NCBI GenBank assembly: GCA_949128115.1 | Contig: OX421962.1 | Span: 75,232,735 to 75,296,734 of the forward strand | Source of the DNA: Anaspis maculata | Taxonomy: Eukaryota; Arthropoda; Insecta; Coleoptera; Scraptiidae | Direction of reading: 5' to 3' | DNA: 64,000 bases | In this document: in pieces, positions 45,224 through 56,014 of the stretch | How positions within the stretch are numbered: the stretch's first letter is position 1 | How the letters are laid out: the number at the start of each line of letters is the position of its first letter | Program-made: the position numbers and the translations under genes | Notes under the pieces: generated by a model | Databases searched by the model: none | Told to the model about the DNA's origin: nothing | The model's input: only the letters and a program-made list of their open reading frames with translations

Positions 45224-46755
45224 AGCTTAGTTCCCAGTTGCGAATATTAGGACAAAAATTCCGAATAATCTGGAAAAGTGACAGAACTTGGACAGCTGTC
45301 AGAACTGGCCAACATTTTGCGAATATTCGGATATTTTTGACGTTTGCATTTGTTTACATTGGTTTTGCTGCGTCTGATCGTCTGAAGTACCTATGCATTC
45401 GTTGTTCCGATCCGAAAGCCATCTCGCGGAGCCTCTTGGACGGAATTGAGAGCTGGAGAGTAATTTGTATCGAAGTGATCGAAGTGAATAAGTGATGGTG
45501 AACATTGAGCCCTAGTCGGAGTGAAAATTATACCTACACGCTACACGTCATCATACTCTTGGGTACTACGGCGAAGTTGAGATATCTTGATCACGCAATA
45601 ACCAACATCAGCGAGTCTCTACCACTCTACCCCGCGCGTCGCCCCGCACGGAAGCCTTTATTTTCAGCGTCTATTTGTCCGGGCCGAATCGAGACTCCAG
45701 CGATTCTTGTCCACTTTGTCCGCCAAGGTCACCTTGTCTCTTCAGCGTCCGAATGATCATCTTTACGTGAAGCCTGATCGAGCGGCCGGAGGCCATAAAT
45801 ACCTAATGATTCTGCTTTCTCTTTTCTTCGGATTTTGAAAAATTTGTAACTTCACAATGGAGTATAATACATACAATGATAATACATTCCAAGTCACAGA
45901 GCTTGCCACGAAACATTCCAGTTATGTTTGGTGTCCCTGATTTTTTCATGTTTATTGTCATCTTGATTCAAAGGGAGTAAAGAGAGGTTACGTTACAATT
46001 ATTAGTGTCGGTATGACTTCCCCGTCTCAAAACATTTTCTGTTAAACTTACCCCGGATCCTTTTACAGCACAATCACGTATTCTCGCTTCAGGACGCCTT
46101 CGTGGCCTTGCCCAGCGGAAAAATCGCTGTGCGATTTCCCAGGATGCCCAGGGTTCATTTCACGAAATTGGACAAAATGCCCTCTGTTCAACTTTGGAAG
46201 GACCCACAAAAAATCCAAACCCAGCGCGCAACGACCAACACTCTCTCACGTTACAAAATAATTGTACCTACTTAATTTGAATTGGAATAAATTTAACAAT
46301 ACCAAGGTCTTCTTCACTTTCTTTTATTATTCTTTGCAAAAGTAAACAGTTACATAGGTACCATATAAAATAAAAATATCATAATATTCTATTTTATTCT
46401 ATGTTATTCTGTAAATATTACCCTTACCACCAAAGTGCCAAGAAATTTCAAGTCACAGCTCATCTCTTCTGAACTACCCCCAATCTTTTGAGGGCAGGCC
46501 CAGGTGGCTGTCTCATAATGGAGGCCAAAAAAAAAAGAATTTGACACATCAAATTATCAAAATTTGTCCCAGCCCGCTTCGCTTACTTTTCAAATAATTC
46601 AAATGCAGCGGTTTGACACATGACACTTGAAATCGTCCGATTTTTTCGCACTGGGAATTATAGAAACGGAGAAAACTTGCGAATTCCGAATATTTGGGAT
46701 TTTTGTCCGAATATTCGGGATTTTTGTCCGAATATTCGCAACTGGGAACTAAGCT
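45224..46755. mobile_element. TTA-flanked TIR element A1 (1.5 kb)
   Basis: The ends are AGCTTAGTTCCCAGTTGCG and its complement, with about 30 bp of inverted match including 'aatattcggac'. It is flanked by TTA on both sides (45221-45223, 46756-46758). The 3-bp TTA target is typical of PIF/Harbinger. It has no recognisable transposase; the frame 45238-45495 is unrecognised. A MITE-like low-complexity interior is seen only near the ends. Confidence 0.75.
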
Positions 46756-46758
46756 TTA

Positions 46759-46906
46759 AGCTTGGTTCCCAGTTGCGGATATTCGGACAGAAAATGCGAA
46801 ATTTTACGTCAAAGTTGTCATATTGGCCAATCAGAGCCCTCCAATTCAAAATTTGACACACAAAATCGCATTTTCTATCCGAATATTCGCAACTGGGAAC
46901 CAAGCT
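46759..46906. mobile_element. TTA-flanked MITE A2 (148 bp)
   Basis: The ends agcttggttcccagttgcgg / gcaactgggaaccaagct match those of A1 and A3. TTA lies on both sides (46756-46758, 46907-46909). The interior includes 'ttggccaatcagagccct'. Confidence 0.85.
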
Positions 46907-46909
46907 TTA

Positions 46910-47057
46910 AGCTGGGTTCCCAGATGCGAATATTCGGACAGAAAATGCGATTTTATATGTCAAATTTTGAATTCGAGGGCTCTGATTGGCCAATATGACG
47001 ACTTTGACATTAAATTTCGCATTTTCTGTCCGGATATTCGCAACTGGGAACTAAGCT
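46910..47057. mobile_element. TTA-flanked MITE A3 (148 bp)
   Basis: It has the same length as A2 and is nearly A2's reverse complement in the interior (agggctctgattggccaa). The ends are agctgggttcccag and ctgggaactaagct, with TTA on both sides (46907-46909, 47058-47060). Confidence 0.85.
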
Positions 47058-47375
47058 TTATACTTAAAAAAAAAAATTTTTTCGATGGAATCAGAAACTA
47101 TATTTTAAAATAACTGACCCGTATTTTTTTATTCGGTCAAAAATCGTATCGTTTGGCCGCAATAAATAAACGATATTCTTATATTCTGCCTATTTCTGAC
47201 GTCATTTACGCAGGCAGTATAGGCGGTGACTCGCTGTGACGTCAGAACTAGTTGATGTTATTTATTTATTGCGCCCAAACGATACGGTTTTTGACTGAAT
47301 AAAAAAACACGGGTCAATTATTTTTCAATGTAGTTTCCATTTCAATCAAAAAAAAAATTCAGTATAATACTCTAT

Positions 47376-48468
47376 GATCAGTTTTCAGACTTTTGACAGC
47401 TCTAAAAAAAAGTGTCCACTGGGATTTTTCTGAAACCCAAAAATTTGGATAGTGCGCAAAGTTCTGAACAGAACCTGTGATTCTCACGACTACAGTATTT
47501 TTTTTGAGGTTGAAGTGATATTTCAGCTAAAATTCCTGTACTACATGCCATAGAGGGTGGTCGGTAGTGTATAATAGCGAGCGGTACGATACAGGTCCAT
47601 GCGGTGGCCCCATCTTTTTCCTGCAAGCTAATAAGAACAAAAGGCAAGTTACACAGTAGGTAAGCCGTACGGCCGCACGCATTGTACTAATTCGAAGGAT
47701 TCATGGTTACAGGGCTCTGTCAACATCAGGAGATTACATGATTAAAATGAATAAGTAAAACAATGTCAATCCCACTAAGATTATTCTAACGTGCCTGTCC
47801 GTACTCGTATAGCGAAGAAAAATTAGTCAGTCGCATCATAATTTAATATACGCAAAGCAAAATAATTAGAAGCCGTGTATATGCTCTCGAACGGGATTTT
47901 GCTTATTACTCGATGTGTAGTACCCTGAAATTAAATCCACCAAAATGAAATCCCCCGCTGTTGTTTCAACTAACCTTAGAAACAACACGGATGGATACGA
48001 GAATATCTAATTAAATACAAATTTGCCTAAATGTTCCCTTAATAGCAAACTACGACGAGTTGTGCTCTGTATGTGTTTCTTGATTGTAGAGTGGTTGTGA
48101 TGGTGGCAGTGTGTGTGTGTGTGCGTGGCAATATATCGCGATCGACCCTATAATCCTCTCACTAGGCCGAATTTCTTTTATGGTCGGTCATAAAATACTC
48201 CACAGGTGATTTTTTTCTTATTTGAATCGAGACGTGTAATTTAATTCATGGAGAAGCAAAAATCTTGCTGGAGCTTTTTGATAATGCCCCAGGGCTAAAT
48301 TTCAAGTCCGACTTGCAACGGATCCAAATTTGCACGCTGTCAAAACGTCAAAACGTCAAATTTTACTCTATTCACACCAGCCATGAGCTACGAATTTCAA
48401 CCAAATGAATCAGGGAACGTCTTTACTCCAAGTTATGTCTCTCCTTTGCAATTGACCCGTTTTAGGTC
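47376..48468. other. No gene; short GT microsatellite
   Basis: A (gt)n run lies at about 48107-48123. Short inverted frames are unrecognised. Confidence 0.45.
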
Positions 48469-48470
48469 TA

Positions 48471-49260
48471 CAGGGTGATTCAAAAGTGTCGGACCATCTT
48501 GATGGTGCGTATTACGGAAGTATAGTAGAGTGCTGGAAAGTTGTTGGAAGAATTTCTTTTTTTTCAATTCTGAAGTTATGGAGGGACAGAAGTTGGTTCT
48601 TCGATTGTTTCTGAATTTTTGATGTTTCAAAAGATTTCAGTAAACTATTTGTGGAAAAACAATGGGTACACTTCTGTTTTGTATACAGGGTGAGTCATTG
48701 ATCCTGAAAATTATTTTTGTCTGAAGTGCCTGCAGCAGTTATAATGGTCTTATAACCAATGTACAGTTACGATCACATGAATGGAAACATTGACATTGCT
48801 TGTCATTCTTATTTTCCATATTCTGATCGATTTTAGAGTAATCTCATCATGGGAACTTGGCGGCTAGCCATAGAAGAGACCGTCTACTTTGTGCTGTCGT
48901 GAAGATTGGGTGGAAGAATCGAATAATATCAGCTCAAACTGAAAAAAAAACAGTGTCAATGTCAAAGTGTTTCCAATTATGAGCTCGCAACTGTACAGCT
49001 TAATTATAAACACAATTTATTTTAATAGAATTTTTTTGCCTCTGGTTTTCTAGGAAAATTAAATTTTTTTAGTTCATGACATCATGACTCACCCTGGATT
49101 AAAAAACAGAAAATCAATACAGATTCAGAAGCGATCGAAGGACCAACTTTTGACCCTCCATAACTTCAAAATTGAAAGACATAAAAAATGTTCAACAATT
49201 TTTCAGAACTCTACTACACCTCCATATTGCGCACCTTCAAGATGGTCCGACTTTTGAATC
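48471..49260. mobile_element. Fold-back element, second member of the 18511 family
   Basis: It starts TA|CAGGGTGATTCAAAAGTGTC and ends in gaccatcttgaagg-type text and 'cttttgaatc', where the last bases are replaced by tatatacagg. The arms (about 280 bp) share with 18511-21145 the 'gttgttg' block, 'ggagggacagaagttggt' and 'tcgaaggaccaact'. Its spacer lacks the nested element seen there. Confidence 0.78.
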
Positions 49261-50134
49261 TATATACAGGTTTATAAAGCCGGAAACTGCAAATCGAAGT
49301 GAGAGTTTGAAATTTTTTTGACGTTTGATGGTGAAACCTTGCAGCGGTTGCAAGTCGGATTTGGAATCATCAAGCCCTCACTACAATAATTTTTGATGGC
49401 ATATTTTGTCGAGTCTTGGTAGAGACTGATGGGTACTGGGTAGAGGACTGATTTTCTAACTCGTTGAAAATAATATACCTGCATGCGTCCTGCCGCAGAA
49501 CGTTTCTTCTGCTACTTTATTAGAAATGAATTTCATTCTGCCGTATCAATCTTTAATGACTACGCTACGCAGCCACATACACAGCACTCCGCGTTCTGGG
49601 TGTAGGGTATTCTTTTTGTCGGACGTAATTTATATTGTGCTTTGTTTTAGGTAAGGGTGTGGAACTGAGTTACTCATTAAAATTACATGTGGAGATAATG
49701 CAGTTTTTGTTGTTTGTGTTGAAAAGGTTAACAACCGCCCCCCTTGCGTTAGCAGCGAATTGCTAGAGAATTAGGTTTAACTTGAGCGTAATTTTAATTA
49801 GATTCTATGGTTGCACAGTGGTTTCTGCTTGTTGTCCTGTTTAGCTCCAAAATTTTACATTAAATGCCAACAAGCTTCATCAAATATTCCCGGTAAAAGA
49901 GTCATACGACTCGCACGTAATGCGCTTTTAAAAGCCCGTCCCATTTTGTGGCCAATCATTTGCATGTCATTCAGAATGCTTGCATAAATTAAATTCATCT
50001 AATATTAAGGCCAATCCTGTCATCAAGTGCACAAGCGTTTAAATGTTTCGTTACCGCACCGCACCCTGCACCCCATCAACGCGCGAACTGGTGACCTCAA
50101 ACATTGAGTTTTTGAACTAAGGAGGTCAACACAA
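49261..50134. other. No supported feature
   Basis: Nothing recognised. Confidence 0.4.
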
Positions 50135-50220
50135 TCATGAAGTGATGCACTCCGAAATTTCGCTTCATCTACTTCAAATGAGCATATCTCGAAAAATAAG
50201 ATGGGCATATCTCGAAAAAT
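50135..50220. repeat. Dispersed repeat block X, copy 1
   Basis: This matches 54548-54610 ('catgaagtgat.cactccgaaatt' against 'catgaagtgatccaccccgaaatt', then 'caaatg.gcatat'). Confidence 0.55.
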
Positions 50221-50917
50221 AAGTCTTCTTGCGACCACCCACGAAAACGTTACTTTCTGTACGGAGTGTACGGTATAGTAGGCGTGAAACTTGCCAATTG
50301 CAAACACTGTGCGCGAAAGTGAAAATATCGTCACTAGTGCCTTTTGCTTTCGCTTTTCAATGCCAAACATGGTTGCATGGCAAACGATCTTCTATTATTC
50401 AGCATTTGGGGGGCGTCTCTGGGCCACATACTTCCCTGGGAATGCCTTTGTGCTTATTTGCCCTCAGTAGGTGGTCGTTGATCAAAAGTCGAGAACTTCC
50501 AGTAATCAGTAATAATAGAAATAAACCAAATCCCGTGAGATGAGAATGTTGGCTACAGCCGTGACATTGAAGTCAAGAGGGATTGAAATAATTTAGTTTC
50601 AGTAACTAGGTGTAAATCTGAAAAAAACGGAACAAAATATCTAAAAATCCCTGGCAACTGTCAATGTCGAGCAGCGTTGCCGGTTGTTGTGAAATTTCTT
50701 AAAATTGGAGGAACTTCATCTGGTCTCCGGTAATTTCATTCAATTTACATTAAAATGGAAAAATGGCAAGACAACATTCAAAAATATATATTAGAGAATA
50801 GGATATCAGTAAGTATAGTATCGGTAAGTGACGCCTTCTGACATAAGTATTAGGATATTTCGACAGTCAATCAGCAGACGTCGGACAAGAAAGACAGGTC
50901 GGTCGAAGGAAAAATAG

Positions 50918-51052
50918 TGTACATAACTCGCAAGAAAGTGACTTTTCTTACATTCGTGTGATTAACGCACTCGCTAGCGCTCGTGATTTTTCACACTCAT
51001 GCGAAAAGTATCACTTTCGTTGCTTGTTATGTAATATACTACTTCGACTCCT
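50918..51052. mobile_element. Short palindromic MITE, copy 1
   Basis: 'atagtgtacataactcgcaa' at the left pairs with 'ttgcttgttatgtaatatact' at the right, and 'gaaagtga' with 'tcactttc'. A diverged copy lies at 53393-53535. Confidence 0.65.
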
Positions 51053-51059
51053 GAAAAGC

Positions 51060-51600
51060 TGGTGATGCCTGAAAGAACATTTTTTTGGCTATACGAGATA
51101 TCATGGCGTGTCAGATGCTCACCGATTTTACACTTGATATACACTATACAGGATATAGGGTGGGATATGAAGGTGTGTCAAAAAGCTTCATTTTCAACTG
51201 TTTATAACTTTTGTTAAAAAATCCAGACTTTTATGCTGATGCCATTTTTGAATTTCGTCGTAATTAGGTTTGAAAAAATTCATTACTTGTGAGTATGAAT
51301 TTTTTAATGCTGCGTCCGTAATTGGCCATACGGTTCGCTTAAATTTGGCAGAGATGCATAATTTACCCTGTCAAACAGGCCCATAACGGAATTTGATCCC
51401 TCCGTTCCCTAGAGGTGCTCCCCCCTGTGATCGCCTGGAAGGGTGCATCTTGAATAGGATACGTTGGACGGAGGTTAAAAGTTAGCACAGGGTGGTTCAA
51501 ATAGAGCATCCATTGGTAAGCCCCATGATCACCATATCATTTCTATTTGAGTGGTGTTGTTATAGGGTGATTTATTTAAAACGCTGCTAGGTGATCACCC
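51060..51600. repeat. Dispersed repeat block Y, copy 1
   Basis: The start (gatgcctgaaag...acgagatatcatggc) matches 54636-54692. The later part (ggaatttgatccctc, cctgtgatcgcctg, aagggtgcatc, acagggtgg) matches 55757-55960. Blocks X and Y occur in the same order in both places. Confidence 0.6.
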
Positions 51601-51764
51601 CAAGAATGAATGAACGTGAAATGGAGTTCTTTTTCTTATCTTATTCAATCAGACATCATACTTAGTGCATATTTTGAACAAATTTCTTCACAGCAGCCCT
51701 TGATTGAGCTCCGGACAAGGGTTGAGGGTGATTTTCGACATTCTGGACTACAACTATAATAAAG

Positions 51765-51900
51765 ATAATAATAGGTGTCTTCCTTTTACCACAAAACTGA
51801 CTGATCTGATCTAAGTTGGAGAGAGAAAGAGAGATACCGCTAACTACTTAGGTCAGAATACTTAGTTCAGGTTGTAAAAGGAAAGCACCTAATAATAATA
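51765..51900. repeat. Inverted repeat of about 135 bp
   Basis: 'taataataggtgtcttcctt' at the left pairs with 'aaggaaagcacctaataata' at the right. A GA-rich run lies in the loop. Confidence 0.6.
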
Positions 51901-51908
51901 GTATATCA

Positions 51909-52022
51909 TATACCAAGGTTGAGAAAGTATTATTATAGCTGAAGTGCCAGTTCAAATCCCGAAGCGCAGCTGAGGGATATAAGGCGCTGAAGCTATAATA
52001 ATTTTCTCGACCGTGGTTTATA
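51909..52022. repeat. Inverted repeat of 114 bp
   Basis: 'tataccaaggttgagaaa' pairs with 'tttctcgaccgtggtttata', and 'tattattatagct' with 'agctataataat'. A B-box-like gttcaaatccc lies in the loop, but no tRNA fold was seen. Confidence 0.65.
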
Positions 52023-53392
52023 TAGAATTTTTTTTATTAATTTTTTTTTATATTTTTTTTTACTTCTTGAAAATCGCCATCCTAGTCGAGGAACAGGTTG
52101 ATAATGATGTACTTCACGGCTAGTAGTGAAAAAATAATATAAAAGCCCAAGAACGTAAGTAACGCTCACACGTCATAGTGCTGAAATGAAACGAAGAGCC
52201 GAATGGATGGAAAAAAGAAAAAACTGATGAAATAGCAATTTTGAAAGTAGTTGATGGTGTGATAATAATCGGTTGAACATCACTAAATGGTTTCTTTCGG
52301 GTGAAGAAACCACCCTTCCACTCACTGTATATTTCAAGTTCTTCCCTCAATGACAGAATCAATTCTCTTCCATGTTCTTACTATTTCATTTTATTATTAT
52401 TTTTCTACGACCACCTATGAAAGTGACATTTTCTACATGTTCTTGACATTTCGAAAGTACATCATATCACACAAGTGTTGATATTTCTAAAAATCGCACG
52501 CTATATGATTATCCAGAGGAGTCTATGAAATTTTTACCTGCAAAATTGACATTTTCCAGATTTTTCGCCACAATATTTATCCACTGACACATACGTTTCC
52601 TTATGCGTACGTTATTCTGCATACATTCAATCGTAAATAACACGTTTCACAATCATTGAAAGCCCTAGATCATTCACGGAACACGGAATTCCGAATCGAG
52701 TCTCTGTTGAAACAAAACTCCGACAAAACTGTTGAATCTTTGACGTTTCTCGTTTGTTTCGACGTCTGGAATTCGCATTATATCAGAACAAAACAATGTA
52801 TGGAATTGTTCCTATAAATCCGATACTACCCACTTTATCATAATTATGTAATTAATTTATATTTATCTATTATTTTTCAGTTCCGATTCAAGTATCAAAA
52901 CTTGAAATCTAGTTATGAAATCTCATCGTTCAGTCGTTCACTCCTGTTTGCATTGTCGCATTAGTTAAAAACTTTAATGGCTAGAATAGCTTTGAATGTG
53001 ACGCATGAACGTCACGTGTTGTTTTAACGACTTGATTTTTATCCAGTAACAGTAGATAACAGGTGCAAATTTTGGCGCGACAAATTTGAATTATTTTTTC
53101 CAATTCAAAAACCAACTAGAACAGAATGTACGTCTATTTTTGAAATTGTGAAAACTTGAAATTTGCAATTTTTGATACTCACTTTGTATTGGAAAAACTT
53201 GAAAAATTTAGTAGGTACTTTCAACAATTTGGAATTTTTTTTTCCAGTTCCAATATATTTTGGGGCTTACGGAAAATATGTTATTTTGTAGTCATAATTG
53301 GGTGTAATTGCTGAATTGTTTTCGATATATTGGATAATTTTTCAGAAAATGATGTCAATTTTTTTTTCAAGATTAGAGTTTTTGGGTTCGTA
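52023..53392. other. No supported feature
   Basis: AT-rich with long T runs near 52030-52065. Nothing recognised. Confidence 0.4.
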
Positions 53393-53535
53393 GGAAAAAT
53401 AGTGTACACAACTCGTTGGAAAGTTTATTTCTTGTACTCGTGGGGATTCCGCACTCGCCTCAAGCGGCTTGTGCTAAACCTACCACTCGTATGAAATATA
53501 TCACTTTCCACACTAGTTATGTAATATTCTATATG
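53393..53535. mobile_element. Short palindromic MITE, copy 2
   Basis: Diverged relative of 50918-51052, sharing 'ggaaaaatagtgtaca', 'aactcg', 'atcactttc' and 'gttatgtaatat'. Confidence 0.6.
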
Positions 53536-53925
53536 TGTTATGTATATCAGGATGTGTGTGAATAAGGACGAGAAGAAAGCATGATATAAGAATAATCATT
53601 TGAGTCTTTCTACTCCATCTTTATTGACCCTTCCAAGGAGCTGTGAAACGTGGGTGCTGATGACAAATTTTATTTTTAATTTTTTCAGCGACACCCACAT
53701 ACACCTAACCCCAAAACAAGACCAAGAGATTCCTTGAAAGTGACGTGTAAATTCGATTGTCCGATTCATCGAACCATAACCCACACAAAACCCAGAAATA
53801 CTTAATCGAAGTACCTACCAAAGCCATCAAATGATGTTTTATTTGGAAATGCATATTATACGAGTAACTTAAAAATATACCGCGTCGACCGAGGTAAAAT
53901 ATTTGATAAATAATAGCCCTTGATC

Positions 53926-53990
53926 ATACACCAAAATAAATAACACCATACCAGGCAGTGTGGTGGGTACCTACTTCTAGTTTAGGTACT
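53926..53990. repeat. Inverted partner of 58690-58765
   Basis: 'catacaccaaaataaataac' followed by 'accataccaggcagtgtggt' and 'acttctagttta' is the reverse complement of the sequence at 58690-58765. The two lie 4.7 kb apart. Confidence 0.7.
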
Positions 53991-54544
53991 TACTTACCTA
54001 AGTTGCCCATGAAGATTAACCCTTCTTACATACGAAGTTTCTCAAAGTGTTTCTTGAATACATATTTCTGTATAAGGCGCAAGATATGGACCGACATGAC
54101 ATATTTTAAGTGATAAATGCACATACAATATCGATGCCATTTTTCAACTTCACTAATATATCTGATTTTCTCGTGTATACTGGAACCGCATTCTCCAGTC
54201 AATAACTTTTCATGACGGAACTTTGGCTCGTCTTGTAGCTCCCCTCGTAGGTTTCGTTCAGGTGCAGCTGATTTTGGCTGAAAGAGGGGGAGATTTTCAG
54301 ACAGGAAAAGATTTGTTACACGACCCCAGGGTAAGTTGCGTAAAACAATATTAATGTTCCAAGTGCGCGGCTGTATAGTGGGCTATGTGACGCAGAATGC
54401 TTCTCCACACCCCTCGGAAAATAACAATAAGCGGAAAAACCACAAACACTCAAGATCAGCTAGGCGGCTATTATGGTCGTCGGGAGATTAGAAATATTCC
54501 AGATTTATATCCATGAACAGAGGCTTGTCGTCTAAATAAACAGG

Positions 54545-54692
54545 TCAACACATGAAGTGATCCACCCCGAAATTCGCCTTATTCAAATGGGTATATTCCA
54601 AAAAATTAGCGACTGATTTCTGAATAGCTGATATAATGCCTGAAAAGCCATTATTTTGACTACGAGACACCTATGGCATGTTAGGTGCTCAC
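54545..54692. repeat. Dispersed repeat blocks X and Y start, copy 2
   Basis: This matches 50135-50220 and then 51060-51125 without the 0.8 kb that separates them in copy 1. It is truncated at the right by the LTR fragment. Confidence 0.55.
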
Positions 54693-54696
54693 TGAC

Positions 54697-54890
54697 ATTG
54701 CTCACGTATTTTGCGTACGGGTTCGAATATTACTGAGACGATCTTTTCAAACACACACTGTTTATGACTGCGTACTACAATAACTACACGTCAACAATTT
54801 TTATCTACTTAGAATTATCGCTGTGATTACAACTCGCTTTTAATCCGCTCGCTACCACTTCGCATTGCCCGTGAGCTGACGGTTGATGTC
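54697..54890 (-). repeat. LTR-end fragment, family member 3 (inverted)
   Basis: On the minus strand it reads gcgagcgga, then gtagtacgcagtcataaac, then cagtgtgtgtttg and cgtctcagta, ending acgtgagcaat. This matches members at 14600 and 26262. It probably extends right towards 55119, where a 100-codon minus-strand frame of unknown nature lies. Confidence 0.55.
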
Positions 54891-55119
54891 TTATACATAT
54901 AGGCCTCCAAATAGTGTTCCCGAACTTTCTATCATCTTCCAACGAACTCGACAATGACCCGGCATACGATTTTCTAGGCGACTCCCGAATAATCCCATCA
55001 TACATTTCTCGAATAATTCTGCCGTGCTGTAGAGCCGGCGCCGCCACCAAATGGACAGATGTGTCTTCATCAGGCGTTGGAGTCTCCATGTATTTCAGTG
55101 CCATCAAGTTTACTCTAGA

Positions 55120-55448
55120 ATAGAGTATTATACTTTTGAAAAAATATTTTGTTTTCGATGGAATCGGAAACTATATTGAAAAAAAGCTGACCCGTATTTT
55201 TTTATTTTGCCATAAATCGTATCGTTTGGCCGCAATAAATAAACGAAATTCCGATATTCTGCCTATTTCTGACGTCATTTACATAGGCAGTATAGGCGGC
55301 GACTCGCTGTGACGTCAGAACTAGTTGATGTTATTTATTTATTGCGCCCAAACGATACGAGTTTTGTCTAAATAAAAAAACATGGGTCAATTATTTTTCA
55401 ATCAAGTTTCCATTTCAATCAAAAAATTTTTTTAGTATAATACTCCAT
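55120..55448. mobile_element. MITE (ATAGAGTATTATACT ends), copy 2, uninterrupted
   Basis: This 329-bp palindromic element matches 45213-47375 minus the insertions. It shows that copy 1 read gagtaTTAtact before insertion, which fixes TTA as the target there. Confidence 0.85.
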
Positions 55449-55756
55449 TATAACATTATACTTGATATTGTTACGAGTGGTGATTCTGTTGTGCATTCTG
55501 TTCGAGAGCACACCTGATCCTTCTAGACCGTTCGGTTGGCGTGTTACGAGTTGTGAAGCTCCAGGCGTTCGACAACATATTATGCGATGGTTTAGACCAT
55601 TCAAATGACTTGGAAATCCCAATGACCAAGTAGCCAGATTTTTTATTTTGCAATTTTTGGAAAGCTCACATAATAGAGTCAAAACGTTTTTTGACTTCTT
55701 CCCCTGATTTGGTTTTCGAAAAAGGTTTCAATTATTTGTTTTGCAGCAATGCATTA

Positions 55757-55960
55757 TTCACCAAGCCAAACAAATCCATGAAGGAATTTGATCTCTCTGA
55801 CCTCTAGGTGTGCTATCCCCTGTGACCGCCTGCAAGGGTGCATCCTAAATAGGGTACGGTGACGGTGGACATAGTTCAAAAGTTGATTAGTACAGGGTGG
55901 CTCAGATATATCATTTCGTACAGGGTGATAAATATAAAACACTGCCAGGTAATTATCTTG
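55757..55960. repeat. Dispersed repeat block Y end, copy 2
   Basis: This matches 51366-51600 (ggaatttgatc, tcccctgtgaccgcctg, aagggtgcatcc, acagggtggctc). Confidence 0.6.
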
Positions 55961-56014
55961 AAAACGAGGTCGTATATTGAAATTTCTCAATTTGTGAAAG
56001 TCGATTTCAACAAA

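Larger units (their letters stand above)
45213..47375. mobile_element. MITE (ATAGAGTATTATACT ends), copy 1, split
   Basis: Its ends ATAGAGTATTA... and ...AGTATAATACTCTAT and its interior (cgtatcgtttggccgcaata, tgacgtcagaactagttgat) match copy 2 at 55120-55448. After the first 11 bases it is broken by 45224-47060. Joined across one TTA, it is about 326 bp, like copy 2. The interior is itself palindromic around two tgacgtca-type words. Confidence 0.85.

Noticed and set aside
51940..51965. B-box-like gttcaaatccc
   Set aside because: No A box, acceptor stem or cloverleaf; it is the loop of a small inverted repeat.
54805..55107. 100-codon minus-strand frame
   Set aside because: It overlaps an LTR-type remnant and an equally good plus-strand frame, and has no recognisable domain.
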